DNA of 64,000 bases from Epiperipatus broadwayi (GCA_028023455.1 JAQFVV010000286.1:394870-458869); one strand, 5' to 3'; shown: positions 1 through 12,552, counted from the first letter of the stretch. Notes: generated from the letters alone by a model not told the origin. Program-made: numbers and translations.

Positions 1-3000
1 TTTTAAAGTATATTTTGCAAGAAATTATTTAAGAAAGTGAATCATGGAAAATATTTGCTAAAGCATTTGATATATAAAATTTACGGTCTTAAAAGGGTTA
101 ATCGCATTTTAAAAAGGATTTTTAAAAAACTTGAAGTTTTAAACTGATGAGAAAAGTACTAAATGGAAGTAAATATACTAAATAAGAAACTTATGAGAGA
201 AATGAATACATAAATAAATAAAAGGATGGAGCCATGGAAATAAAGATTGCGCAATAAGTTTATCCGAATATTTTTTTAGTTAAGTCAAAGCATGCATCAC
301 CTAACTAACATAGGAATATTCCAGAACAGAATCTTCAAATTATTGTTTTGAATAGTGTATTTTATTATGATTCCAATAATTATCTTTCTAGTTTATAGAA
401 TCCATAAACTATTTATCTATAAATTTTGCTAAAACAGATTGATAATTATTTTTGTTTAATTTCAAGATTCAAAAAGACGTCATCCGTATTTTTTTTTTTT
501 ACTATGTATTTTTTATTTTTTTTAAAATCACTCACCACTGCCCAACCGACAAATTGTCTTGTTCATCATCATAGCAATGGGGGAAGGTAAAAATGCTCTT
601 GAAGAAATAAAGTGTTTTTGAAGAGAACATTTTTTAAAAAAAAAACTTTTGAAAAAGAAAAACTTTGAGAAAGAAAATGGGAATATTTGAACCTAGGTAA
701 AATATATGTTTCATCTGAAGTTTACATAAATATGTTTTTTTGATTTATTTATTATTTATTTTAAAATGTAAATTTTTGATTAATAAGTATAGGAACATGA
801 ATATTAATTATTTATGGTATAGAATCCTATAGTATAATATTTAATAACTTAATTTAGAATATTTTAAATAGAAGCATAAATGTGTATTTTATGTATAAGA
901 TGTTATATCTAGTTGGAGAAAAGAAGACTGCAAAAGTGATATAGATGAGCAAATGTCACTTGGTAACAATTAATGAATTATTGATATTTATTATGATGTA
1001 TTTTTTTATAGATTGCTTATGTCATAATGTATGATGTATGAATGTTAAATATGCATTATACAACATATTTTAAAACATTGGGAGATCAGGAGTTATTTTG
1101 GAATATGCATACTATGATTTTATAATGATAATATAACCCAACATGATAGTAAACATTTATATAATTTTTTTAAAAGAACTTTCATATTTCTGGATGATCA
1201 AAATATTATGTGTTTAGTTTAGAATACTAAAGTAAAATAAACTTTTCTTATGGTTTAGTAAGATTGCTCTAATTACAGTTGAATCTTATTTATTATTTGA
1301 ATATGCAAGCTAGTAAATTTGTCGATGTAAAACCTGGTAAATCTTTAGGAAATAAGAATAGGATAATGACCTGGTATTAGTAATATAATAAACATGAATC
1401 CAGGAGATTATTAAGTTAGGATATTTGGGATATGAATAGTATTTCATAATATTTGTGAATGTGCAATGCAGTTAACATAGTCCTGCAATTGTATGCTTAT
1501 TTTGGACAGTGTTTATTTTCTTGGAGCATTGATTATCAATAAAGCTGAATGAATAGCTTGACATCATTTATAGTATTTGAGGATATTAGACAGGAAATGG
1601 TCTTCCCTATAGTTTTATAATTACACTGTGCCATGATGTATATTTCGGTATGAGTTATGTGTTATACTCTAGTTTTTTTTCCCATTCTATAAATCTATTC
1701 GCTATCTATTTTCAAAAAGTAGCTATATCATACAGTATAGTATATTTAAAAGAAAATAATAGATGATTTTAGAGTTAAGCATATGCAAATGTTTGAAATG
1801 AGATGAGTTCATTTACTTGTATGAAGAAATAGAATTTGTATGAATTGTAATTGGAAATCCAATGGACTTCAGTTGAAAGAATCATAAAATATGTTATAAA
1901 GTTATTTATTTTTGGAAAATAAATATAAGATCTTAAGAATAAAATATGTAAAGCAAAGTTGTTGTTTTTTTTTAAATATTAAATAATATTAAAGTATTTA
2001 TTTCAATTTTTTTAAAAAAAATACTGCATATTTTTAATATAATTTTATAAAGTAAAAACGATCTACACAATAAGTTAGGTACAATTTATATTTATTCAAT
2101 AATAGAAAATGTATTAGTAATTATAATTCTATAGTAGTATAATATTGTTATAATGGAATGTATTATAGTTGATAAATCCAATGTAGTGAACAATAATATC
2201 CATAATTTGGAGATAAATTATCAATAGATATTTTACGTAATATCGATAATATTGCTAAAGTGAAATTGTCTAGTAAAAAGAGAATATCCATGTTTTCGAT
2301 TAGTATTATTTTATATTTATCCATATTATGTTTTCTATAAAATTTTTAAAAAAGAAACATACTGAATAAATAATAGCTAAAGGATGTAAAATATATTTTG
2401 AGTAAGCATTAAATAAGTACAATTTTTTTTTATATAGGATTGATCAAACAAGGATTAATAATATTGTATAAAAAAAAATAATATTATATCATTTTTTTTT
2501 ATTATTTTTATTTAAGTCAGAGTAAAGACTTAACAAGGTTCGAATATAAAGAATGTATAATGATACCAATCTTTCAGATGTTTAAAATGTACATATTGTA
2601 AATAAATTGTTATGTTGTTAATGTTAGAATAAACTTTATTAAAATTTGTTTTCCTCAAAATTTGTGTGTTGGTTTGTTATTTTTTTTCCATCTTCATGAA
2701 GTTGAACACAGAGTTAATAAAAGTAAACCCAATATTTTTTGCACAGAAATAAATAAAGAATTATTTTAAGAATTGGATTATTTATTAAGTAATCACATTT
2801 ACGTTATCTTATGGTCATAAGTTAATTATCATAATAATACATTGGATTATATGCTATCAATTGCCACACACTTTTATTTGTCAGATTATCAAATGCTACC
2901 ACGTATTTATTATATTATTACATGAAGATAAAAGATTATATTAAATTATTTTATTGTTTTATTATGGTAATAAAGTTATAGTATAAGAAAGGATATACAG

Positions 3001-3560
3001 AGTTAGTTATACAAATGAAGAATATTACTATTGCTTTATTATTATTAGTTTCGTGTAGTAGATTATGACATAAAATCCCTTTTCATATTTTACTATCGTA
3101 ATTTTAATTAACTTAAAGTAAATTTTATGAACCTGAGATTTTATTGAGCTAGATTATTATAAATAGAAGATTAAGATTTAATTATCAGTTTAATCTTAAT
3201 GAATAAGAATTATTTAAAGTCGTAAGAATACTATAAGTTTATTTATTTGAAATAGTAAATGGGGAGGATAGTGTTCTTATGCCATTGAGGTAATATCTTG
3301 TAGGATGTTGGCTCAATGTAATCTATCTTGTCACCTGTGTTTTCACTTTCAAGTCTCATGAAAATAAATTGTTCTCCATACTAATATGCTATCGTCCAAT
3401 GAAAAAGACAGCAGATTGACTTTTTTTACTAAATAAATTATATATATATATAAAATTTAAATATAAATTAGAGTTATCTGAACTATATTTAAAATTAGTA
3501 TTGCACTTAAAATATTATTATATTATAACATATTGTATTATAATAAAATTATTATATTGT
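1..3560. other. AT-rich DNA without recognisable gene
   Basis: No open frame of meaningful length or recognisable motif was found. The stretch is dominated by A/T runs and stop codons in every frame. It looks like neutral intergenic or intronic DNA. Confidence 0.6.
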
Positions 3561-3569
3561 GAAATAAAA

Positions 3570-3870
3570 TGCATGGGTAAGAAAACAAACAAGTGTTACT
3601 CACATCATTGGATTAAGAGACTGTCGTGGAGTTGGGCTGGATATATTGCTAAAAGAATTGATAATAGATGGCAGTCAAAATATCTTAAATTGTATTCCAA
3701 AAGATTGTAAAAGACCTAGAAAGAGACAACATATGACATGGATGGATGAAATAAAAAGGTATGCTGGTGTAATGTGAAGAAGAGAGGCTAGATGTCATAC
3801 AAAATGGATTAAACTTGAAGAGACTTTTATCTTGCAGTGGGTTGATGATGATTGAAAATGATGACGATTA
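3570..3870 (+). mobile_element. RTE-clade LINE, 5'-truncated 3' end
   Basis: This is a dead-on-arrival fragment of a non-LTR retrotransposon covering only the C-terminal tail of the polyprotein. Frames read through short indels give the tail motifs WAGYIAKRIDNRW, then a basic stretch, TWMDEIKRYAGV and finally EETFILQWVDDD followed by stop. This matches the usual RTE ending, in which a WAGHVAR..DNRW motif precedes a conserved C-terminus. The stop lies within a GATGATGA-like tail, the short simple 3' end usual for RTE. The same C-terminus occurs on the minus strand at 37.6 and 23.8 kb, so one family is present three times. At least one frameshift separates the WAGY part from the final segment. 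The first clean open frame is 3501-3710, but its start codon is not meaningful. Confidence 0.75.
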
Positions 3871-4720
3871 TGATTTAATATTTATTAGAATAGAAGATCT
3901 ATTGGTTTAAGGTAAATGGTAGCTTGATTTCTATTTAAATATCATGATCATGTACTGCTTGCTTTTAAACTTTAATATATTCACAGTCATAAAAAGTATT
4001 AAACATTTTAATGGAATTTTATAAATATCTCATAATGAGTAAAAATGATTTCTGCCTACATCAGAACAATCAATGCAATATTACACATCAAAAAGCAACT
4101 AATCTGTAAATCTTGACACACATCTATATTTATTAAATACGGGTGGAGAAATTAGTTAATAGAATTATAAATTCTCTCAGCTTATGCAAGCATAAAATCA
4201 CAAAATTTAATCATATTACCATTTGCATATATAGAAGAAATACTAAATAATAGTAAATTGCTAAAATTATATTTAGAACAAAGTATTTGATTAACAGCAA
4301 ATTAATAATGATAATAAAAATAATGCAAATTAATTTACGTTTAAATTTTCTTAAATGGAAATAGTTATCTAAAAAAGTCAACATGTTATTTTAAGAACTT
4401 TAATTTCTTATATCTAAATTACTAAATCATTATAATTAATACTTAAATCATTAAAATAACTTCAATTCAATATACAATACGACACATCCTTATTTAATAC
4501 ATATTTCGATACTATTTAAAATATACTCTATTATATCATAGATACTTAGTACATTCAATTTATGAATAGAAATTATTAAAATTAATAAGATAATTAAATG
4601 AATAAAGTTTAAATATATAATAAAAAATGATAATAACACTTTTTAATTTACAATGCATATTCATGAAATTAGTTTCATCAAAACTGGAAAGAAGTTTAAT
4701 CCATTTTGCTATTTTTCCAT
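3871..4720. other. AT-rich DNA, no gene seen
   Basis: Nothing recognisable. Short A/T runs and stop codons occur in all frames. Confidence 0.5.
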
Positions 4721-4725
4721 CTATT

Positions 4726-4943
4726 TAAATAAATCAACGATATTATATAACATATATTTATATAACAATAATAATATATATTATAATAATCATACACAAA
4801 AAAATTATTTAAAGCACATTGAAAAGGATAAAAATTAGTATTTGCTGAAAAGAACTTTTTTGTGTATGATTATTATAATATATATTATTGCTGTTATATA
4901 AAAATATTTTGTATTATATAATATTGTTGATTTATTTAATAAA
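4726..4943. repeat. Inverted repeat, about 85-bp arms
   Basis: The left arm (about 4726-4806) and right arm (about 4856-4943) are near-complementary, with a spacer of roughly 50 bases. Shared landmarks are TCATACACAAAA on the left, TTTTTTGTGTATGA on the right, and a matching AAATAAATCAACGA/GTTGATTTATTTA outer edge. The transcript would fold into a long AU hairpin. It may be a small foldback or MITE. No clear target-site duplication is visible. Confidence 0.7.
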
Positions 4944-5405
4944 ATTATTTTGTATATTACCAAAGTGAAAGGTTTTCTTTCATGGGAATGCTCTAACAGT
5001 TTTGTATTATTTGTTGATAATCTCCTTGGTAGCTGTACTTTATGGATTCTTTTGTCCTTTAAATAAGGTAATTTCTTTAGGTTGACATTAATTGTGTTTG
5101 TTAAGATATAACTTCGCTTACAAAATACAGAAACTTTAAACCATGGGTGGTTTTGAGAGAGTATAAACTTAATCAACTTGTTTTATGTTGGAGATATAAT
5201 TCTCAATGAGCTTTTCCTGGCTAATAGTTGATGCATTGAATAAACTATCCATACAGCTTTTTTTTAGATTCTTATCTACTTTGATGAAATATTAGATGGG
5301 AAGTTAATAAACTATTAAATTTCTTTAGCCAATTATTATTGTGAAAATATGAGTAATAATGTTTACTGTGTTTTTATTGTCAATACTTCTATTGAAAAAT
5401 TAATA

Positions 5406-5830
5406 CACCTGGGTCTCATTTTATGCAGTAGATATGTTCCTCAGAAAATGCGCACAAAAATAGACTTACCTTACCTTGAAAAATGGGGGATAGATACTAT
5501 AATTTTTCAAAAATCGCATAAAAGCAAAGCAACAATGTAAAATTACTTTAAAATTCACATTGAAAAAATAAGAAAATAAAATATGACTAATAAAAATTTT
5601 AAATTTGAAAAAAAATTGATACAAGACAAACTTTTTTACTTTTTTTATTAACTACAGTTTTTAATTTTATTCAAAACAATATATTTTTATGTGTAATTTA
5701 CATTTTTTTCATACATGTATGGTATTTTAGTCATTATCGCTATTTGAGACATCAGATTTATTACGATGTGATGCGATGTGAGGTACTGTAGCTTCTCCTT
5801 AAACAAAGTCAAGAGGAAATACAATTAAAA
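5406..5830 (+). mobile_element. pogo/Tigger-like element, one end
   Basis: The sequence begins at a TA dinucleotide followed by CACCTGGGTCTC and is collinear for about 350 bp with the left end of the better preserved element at 26894. Shared text includes a GTTCC..CAGAAAA block, CACAAAAATAGACTTA and TCTTGAAAAATG-like words. The opposite end was not found, so this copy is truncated or interrupted. A short open frame at 5349-5540 lies inside it and is not a gene. Confidence 0.55.
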
Positions 5831-6033
5831 TGTTTTCAAATCACTGTTGATTTTTCCCATTTCACTAAGCGATCTAAAATTGAAATTTTTGTTTACAAAG
5901 AAATTCATTTTCTTAGGTGTTTTTTTTCTCTTCGTTAGAATAAACTAAAAGTTTAAAATAAAAATAAGAACTTAGATTTAGGATGTGATGATGTGATGTG
6001 ATGTACTGTACCTTCTTTTTAAACAAAGTCAAG
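5765..6033 (+). repeat. Direct-repeat pair with GATGTGATG motif
   Basis: Two copies of a roughly 50-bp unit lie at about 5765-5813 and 5981-6033. Each has GATGTGATG-rich text, then GTACTGTA, CTTCT and TTAAACAAAGTCAAGA. They are separated by about 165 bp and sit at the distal edge of the pogo-like fragment. This is probably a local duplication. Confidence 0.6.
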
Positions 6034-6556
6034 AATCTCTAAGCAATTATACCAAGAGAAATTTGTTATCTACTTAATTTTACATTCCCCAGTCTAAGTT
6101 TTCCCATATTCTGCTCCATCCCATTTCCACAACATAATCTTTTTCAACTCTATAGTCTTTATATCTAAATAAAAAAAAATAAAAAGACACCGACTCACCA
6201 CTGTTGGTCAAAATTTAATTAAAACTAACAATTAAAAATTAAATTTTTATTTTTGTCTTTAATTTTTTAATTTTCAATTCCATTTAATAATCAAATTTCA
6301 TCGTTTCACATCACCTTAATTTCAGCTCATGTTACATAATTTTTAAATTGTTAATTACAATTAAAAATCAGATTTTAATTGTCAAATTTAATTGTACCCA
6401 TCACTGTTACTCATCTTTTAAAAATAAACTTGTGGACATTAAATGATTAATTGATTACATACTCTTTTTATAAAAAGCAAAAATAGAAAGTGATTTAAAA
6501 TGCAAAAACAACAATATACATAGTATTTTTCATTTATAACATTTAAACAGATTTAC

Positions 6557-8437
6557 AGTAAATCTAATAGGTGTGACCATAAATGAATGATAAGTATCAA
6601 CCTTATAAAGAAAATAGATGAAAACCAAATTTAATAAAAAGTGTATACATTTTATTGACATTTATCTGATTTCATATTATCATTAATAACAAACACATTT
6701 ATGAAGTTACTACTTTTCAAAGTATTAAAGAAAAATAACAAAAATTCAAAATAATTTTCAGTACAGTTTTGTATAAGCTGAAAAAAAATCTTAACTAGGG
6801 TTTTATAAAAGAGTATTATAATTATTTCCTAATAAAATGAATACTAATTTAGAATATAGTGTTATAAGTATTTCAAGGTAAAAGTTTCTCTTTTCTAATA
6901 ACACATTGAATTTATTTACTTACATAAAATAATATATAGGGAGCTTCTGAACAAGCTAACTTAGTATTACAAATAATGGTATTCTTAATAAAGTGACAAA
7001 AGAGAAATAAACATATTGTTGTATGTATTCATGTACATTCTCATTTAATATATAATAAGATGATTTTATCATTTCTTACATAAAAAGAAAATAGCTACAT
7101 GAGAGGATTTTTCATCTCTCAGATAAAACAAGTTTTTAAGATGAGGAATTCATGGTCTTTTATACAAATAAAAATTATATATATTAATATGTTTGACAAT
7201 GTCAATTACATGAAGGCCATTTTTCAAATTATTTATGGAACAAACTATACCAACACCTTACTTCTAGTACTTAGATCCTTAATAATTCACTAAACATCAA
7301 CATGATTCCGTTTGTCCTGGAATGATGTATTTATAAGATTTAAAATTTTATAATGATAATAAATCTTAATAATCATTATATAATGCTTAATAGGTATAAT
7401 TATTCTCACCACAAATATTATCTGGGATGTTTGCAACATGTGTTACATATAAAGTAAAAAAAAAAAATATTTTTAAATATTATCTTCGCTAATTTAAAAA
7501 AGTGCTTCTTTGGGAGATCTAAGAGAAAAAAATGCATACCAACATTCCATAATAAATCTATTATTAATAGAAATAATGCCTTTATTTTTTTATCTAAAGT
7601 CCTAAATCCAAAATTTATATTGAATCTCATTTTCAGTATGTTTCCCAGTTGATACTTGTTGACAAAACAAGAAGCAGTGGTTATTAAAGAAAGTTCTAGA
7701 ACTTTAAAAAAATTTAATCAAGATAAACCTTCTTAAGTAATCATCACTTTTTATTTTGTCAACAAGTATCACTCAGGAAACTCACTGAAAATCAGATTCA
7801 AATGAACTTTGAATTTAGGACTTTTGATAAAAAATAAAAAATAAAAGAAATAAAGACATTATTTTCATTAATAATAATTTTATTATGCAAAATCCTCTCA
7901 TACAGCTATATCTTTTTTATGTAAAAGATGATAAAATTCCCTTTATTATGTGGTAAATGAGAATGTACATGAATACATGCAGCATATATTTATTTTGCTT
8001 TTGTCACTTTAGTAAATATGTCATGGCTTGTGAACTTAAATTAGCTTGTTCAGAAGCTCTCTATATATTATTTTGTATAATTAGATAAGTTTAATGTGCT
8101 CTTAAAAAAGAAAAGCTTATATCTGTGAAATACTTATAAAACTATATTCCAAATTATTTTATTAGTAAATAACTATAATACTCTTTTATAAAACTCTAGT
8201 TAATTTTTTTTTTCAGCTTATACAAAATTGTGTTGAATATCACTTTGGATTTTTTATTTTTTTAATACTTTGAAAAGTTGTAATAATTTCATAAATGTGT
8301 CTGTTATTAATGATAATATGAAATTAGATAAATGTCAATAAAATGTATATAATTTTTATTAAATTCGGTTTTCATGCATTTTTTTTACAATGTTGACACC
8401 TGTCACTAATTTATGGTCACAGGTATTAGATTAACTA
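6557..8437. mobile_element. 1.9-kb inverted repeat (foldback-like element)
   Basis: The left arm (about 6557-7700) is the reverse complement of the right arm (about 7705-8437). Matching blocks include GTGACCATAAAT at the outer edges, CATGTACATTCTCATTTA against its mirror GAGAATGTACATG, the TCATATTATCATTAAT block, and GATACTTGTTGACAAAA next to the centre. The left arm is about 430 bp longer because it carries 7111-7547, which has no counterpart on the right. Arms meet with almost no spacer. No coding domain was recognised. It could be a foldback transposon or an inverted dimer of an unrecognised retroelement tail. Confidence 0.75.
7111..7547. other. Arm-specific insertion in the 6.6-8.4 kb inverted repeat
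   Basis: This segment is present in the left arm but missing from the mirror position at about 7878. It carries no recognisable domain or terminal repeat. It is either an insertion into the left arm or a deletion from the right arm. Confidence 0.5.
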
Positions 8438-8929
8438 TGGCATTTCGATATTTACCCTGAGATATTAAATGCACATACACCAATATTTACTTTTGCCTAG
8501 CCCTATTAAATTTCTATTAGATAATATAACATTGTAATATAAAGAAGAAAGGGGTGATGTTTACATTAGAAGAAACTTTAGGATTATTTTTTATTTATTT
8601 GGAATATATTTTGAGATCAATAAAATGCCCCTTTGATTTTGATGTATATTTTTTTTAAATATGCATATGTGTAATAGAAGAGTCACAGATAGAAATACAT
8701 TCTATTTTTTATGAATTTAGCTAGACAAAAATGAGAGATTTATTATTATTGATCTATTATTTATAGTTGCAGCTTTGGTTTATTTAGTTTGTAGAAAATA
8801 TTAAATAAGAAAAGATAACCTCATGTCCCATTATCTTCACATGTATGATACAGTTTTGCTACTGGAATGCATGAAAAACTTGAAGAGTCATCTTCCAACA
8901 TTAGTTATCATTACAATACATATGTATAC

Positions 8930-10050
8930 ATATGACTTTATATTATAGTTATTTTCAGAATATTCTGTGTAGTAAAATAACTAAATAACTGACATTTCAG
9001 TACACTAACAAGTGCCTTTTTCAGAGTGTCCACTTTCTCAAATCATATGAATGTGTGTGAGATTTAAAATCATTATTTTTATCTTTTTCTTTCTTCTTAT
9101 ATTCAAATTCTATTGTAGAGAAGTTTGTTTGTCTTCCAATAGTTTCTTCTAAATGTTGTTAATTTTCTTTAATTCACACCTTGCATCCAAACTTTTGGAT
9201 CTTTTAAAAATCTCTATAGCTTCTCTTAGCAATTACTAATCATATTGTTAAATTTTTACTAGAATATTTGTTTTATCAAAATTGATATTATTATTAGTTA
9301 ATTTTATATGACAATAAATAGCTAATGAATTGGATTTTTCTCTGATGAACAGAATGTGTTCTTCCTATCTAATATTTATTTGATGGTTAGTCTGTCCTTT
9401 AGACCCTACATAGAATTTCATATAAACTATGACACTATAAAGAAGTTTTATCTTTAGAAAGTGGAAATATTTCATTAAATTTTTTAAAGGTAGTGTAAAC
9501 TGTGTGAATATTATTTTTTTAGAATGTTACCTATTTTATCAGATACTCCTGTTATATTTGGCTAATTTGTCTTAATTTTTGATGTATTAAAATCTTTTTT
9601 TGTCTTTTTATATGAAAAAGTCTTATTAATAATACTGTAACTAAAACCCGTATCAAGAAGCATTTTATTAGTAGCAGAAATATCCTGGAGAAAATAATTA
9701 TTATCAGACAGTCTTTTCATTTTATCTCTTTCCACTGAAAATACTTGTGCAGGATGGTGATGAAAAAAAAAATGCAGATACCTCCCAGTGTGTATTGTTT
9801 TTTATATATACCATGGGACAAAGAACTATCCTCCTTTCTTTCAATTAAAACATCTAAAAAGGCAATGTAAATTTGATATAGAGTTTAAAAAAGTAAAAAA
9901 GTCATCAAGAGCATGCTTACCATGAATCAAATAACAAAGGTATCATCAACATACCTAAGCCATATAGATGGGTTTTTAAAAGAAATGGACTTTTTTCTAG
10001 CTGTTGTAAACTTTTTTCACAAGCACACCAAGAAAATTGGTGCAGTTTTA
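8930..10050 (-). mobile_element. Penelope-like element A, inverted 5'-truncated copy
   Basis: The region is the reverse complement of the 3' half of the element at 10.15-12.64 kb. It contains, on the minus strand, the VDDTF reverse-transcriptase motif (plus-strand text GGTATCATCAAC near 9940), the HHHPAQ block near 9750 and the degenerate GIY-YIG region near 9400. Homology ends just past the RT VDD motif, so this copy lacks the N-terminal half. A truncated copy in inverse orientation directly upstream of a fuller copy is a known arrangement for PLEs. All reading frames are broken. Confidence 0.85.
8988..9027 (-). ncRNA. Hammerhead-like core at the end of inverted PLE-A copy (candidate)
   Basis: Read on the minus strand, this gives ACT, then CTGAAAA (9024-9018), a stem-loop with CACT/AGTG pairing around TGTT, then GAAAT, GTC (8993-8991) and AGT. 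ACT and AGT can start stem I. One core base differs from CUGANGA (G8 is A), and C15.2 is U. It resembles the minimal hammerheads known from PLE terminal repeats. This copy is probably inactive. Confidence 0.4.
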
Positions 10051-11465
10051 AACTAAGCAAGTTTTGTTATTTTAACTGTTTTTATTACAAATATGAGAAA
10101 AAAGTTAGATTTTTTTAGATAAAAAATTGTTACAACTCCGCCTTTCGTTAAGTAATAATACATTCATCCAACGTTATGGTCAATTTGTGATAAGATCGTT
10201 GATTTTAGAATGACTAAAGAAAATGATTTTAAATTTTGAAGGCAAACAAATAAATTTAACAAAATGCTTTTAAAGAAACAAAAAATGCTAACTTTAAATC
10301 TTTGTCTGAACTAGAAAGTGTCCATGCTCTAAAGAATTTATCAGATAGGAAATTATCAGTTACTGAACTGAAAGTTTTGAATAAAGGTTTTAATTTTGCA
10401 ATTACACCAACAAAATTACCTTATGAGGATATTATTGGAAGAGTGGAAATTAGTTTATCAAAAATACTTTGAGGGGAAGCAGATATAGTGAGAGGAACAA
10501 ATATACAATATTATAAATAAAGCAAAACCACCTAAAACTAATTTATCTATTAATGAAAGAAGCAGCTTTGTTTGCATTAAAGAACGACAATACTAGAGTA
10601 ATTTTAAATAGGGCTGGTTATTATAAAAAATACATAATTTATTAAATGATGATTTATTAAATGTTAAGAAAATTTATAGAGACATTACGACTTATCTTAA
10701 AAAGAAAACGAAAACATTAATTTATTCTACTGACCTTGATTTAAAAACAAAGTTACAACTTACTCCCAGGGGAAAATCTTCTTATTCAAAATTATATGGT
10801 TTACCAAAAATCCATAAATCAGATATTCCATTGACACCGATTGTGTGGTTCACCAACACAGACACTAGCTTAGTCTCTGACTTTTTTCTATAGCCACATT
10901 TAACATAAATGTCGTCAAATGTTAAAGATGCTAATTATTTTCTTGAGCTTATCAATGATATTAAATTGGCCAAGAATGGTATTTGGGTAAATTTTAATAT
11001 ATTTCACTTTTTACTAGTGTACCTGTAAATGAAGCTATTCAAGTTTTAAAAAATATTTTATTACCTAATTTTTCTGTGCTTTTGGCTGAACACTGCTTAT
11101 TGAATACATTTTTTTTTTGTTTTTGATGTGCCAATGTATAAACAAACATCAGGTCTAGCTAAGGGTTCACCAATTTCTCCAGCAGTAACTTCTATTTTTA
11201 TGGAAGATTTGGAAAATAAAATTTTGACTTCAGCAGTTAAAAATCATCTATATGGCTGAGGTCTGTTGATGATACCTTTGTATTTGGCCTCATGGTAAGT
11301 ATGCTCTTGATGACTTTTTTAATTTTCAAACTCTTTTCACAACAATATTGAATTTACTTTGAAAATAGAAAATAATAATCAATTTCCATTTTAGATGTTT
11401 TAATTGAAAGAAAAAAGGATGGTTCTTTATCCCATGGTATATATAAAAAACTAACACACACTGGG

Positions 11466-11702
11466 ATGTATCTACATTTTTCTTCTCATCATCATCCTGC
11501 ACAACTATTTTCAGTGGTGAAGACATTGTTAGATAAAATCAAGAGATTTTCTGATGATAGCCATTTTCTCCAGGTCATTTCTGCTGATAATAAAATACTT
11601 CTTGATAATGGTTTTAGTTACAGTATTATTAATAGGTTTTTTTCATGGAAAAAGAAAAAGATTTTGATACATCCAAAATTAAGACAAATTCCCCATATAT
11701 AA
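11466..11702 (+). pseudogene. PLE-A RT thumb fragment (78 codons open)
   Basis: This is the longest clean frame in the element. It starts in HTGMYLHFSSHHHPAQ and continues through VVKTLLDKIKRF. PLE proteins carry a similar THT..YL.F.SHHP...K..VV.TLL pattern between the palm and the endonuclease linker. The methionine is internal to the old protein, not a real start. The downstream GIY-YIG part is reached only through a frameshift near 11702-11815. Confidence 0.8.
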
Positions 11703-11814
11703 AGGGAGCATCTGATTAAATTGATAATATTCTAAGGAAAAATAATATTCACACACTTTATACTACCTTTAAAAAAATAATGAAATATTTCCACTTCCTA
11801 GAGATAAAATTTCT

Positions 11815-11960
11815 TTGGAGTGTCATGATGTATATGAAATTCCATGTAGGGTCTGTTCACATTCATATATTGGACAGACTAATGGTAGAATAAATATTAG
11901 AAAGGATGAACACATTCTGGCAGTCAGAGAAAAATCCAATTCATTTGGCTATTTATTCAC
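11815..11960 (+). pseudogene. PLE-A GIY-YIG endonuclease core
   Basis: The frame reads CHDVYEIPCRVCSHSYIGQT and then GRINIRKDEH. It has the VYEI/YIG signature, paired cysteines before YIG, and the Arg and DEH residues expected further into a GIY-YIG nuclease. In PLEs this domain nicks target DNA for integration. The frame breaks after the LAVRE segment. Confidence 0.85.
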
Positions 11961-12140
11961 ATATAAAATTAACTAATCATGATATCAATTTTGATAAAAC
12001 ACATACTCTAGTAAAATTTTAACAATATGACTGGAGATTGCTAAGAGAAGCTATAGAGATTTTAAAAGACCCAAGAGTTTGAATGAATGGTGTAAATTTA
12101 AAAATTAACAACATTTGGAAGAAGCTATTGAAAAACAAAC

Positions 12141-12451
12141 TAATTTTTAAAATTACAAAAAAAAATCAAATCAGATGTCACATGATCTAATTTCAACAAG
12201 CTTGTATTATAAATGTTATACAGAGAGTTCACAAATAAGCTCTTAACAAGCTTTCCAGAATATCCTTAACCCCAGACTGGTTTCTGCTACTGGCTTCCTC
12301 AGTGAGGTATTAGGATATTTAAGCATTAGATCTTGAATATCCTATTGCCTCACAGAGGAAGCCAGTACCAGAAATCAGTTTGGGGTTAAGGATATCCTGC
12401 AAAGCTTGTTAAGAGCTTATTTGTGAACTCTCTATATAATAATTTTTAAAA
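12141..12451. mobile_element. About 310-bp segment absent from the mirror PLE copy, containing a foldback
   Basis: Aligning the two PLE-A copies shows that 12141-12450 has no counterpart in the inverted copy near 9120. Both edges carry TAATTTTTAAAA (12141-12152 and 12440-12451). Inside lies a palindromic element at 12220-12438. The edges could be a target duplication, or a footprint of slippage. Confidence 0.6.
12220..12438. mobile_element. Palindromic foldback/MITE-like insertion in PLE-A
   Basis: Arms of about 95 bp begin AGAGAGTTCACAAATAAGC and end with its complement, around a spacer of roughly 25 bases. TA flanks both ends, which would suit a TA-targeting family, but the first TIR base differs between ends. 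The arms differ at several positions, so it is not an assembly echo. Short words inside (GAAGCCAGTA, GGGGTTAAGGATAT) form a hammerhead-like arrangement on the minus strand of the left arm. Confidence 0.65.
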
Positions 12452-12552
12452 CTTCTCTAGCAATAGAATTTGAATATGAAAAGAAAGAAAAAGATAAAAG
12501 TAATGATTTTAAATCTCACACACATTTCCTATGACTTGAGAAAGAGAATGCT

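Noticed and set aside
11326-11526. 66-codon minus-strand ORF
   Set aside because: Antisense shadow of the PLE-A reverse transcriptase.
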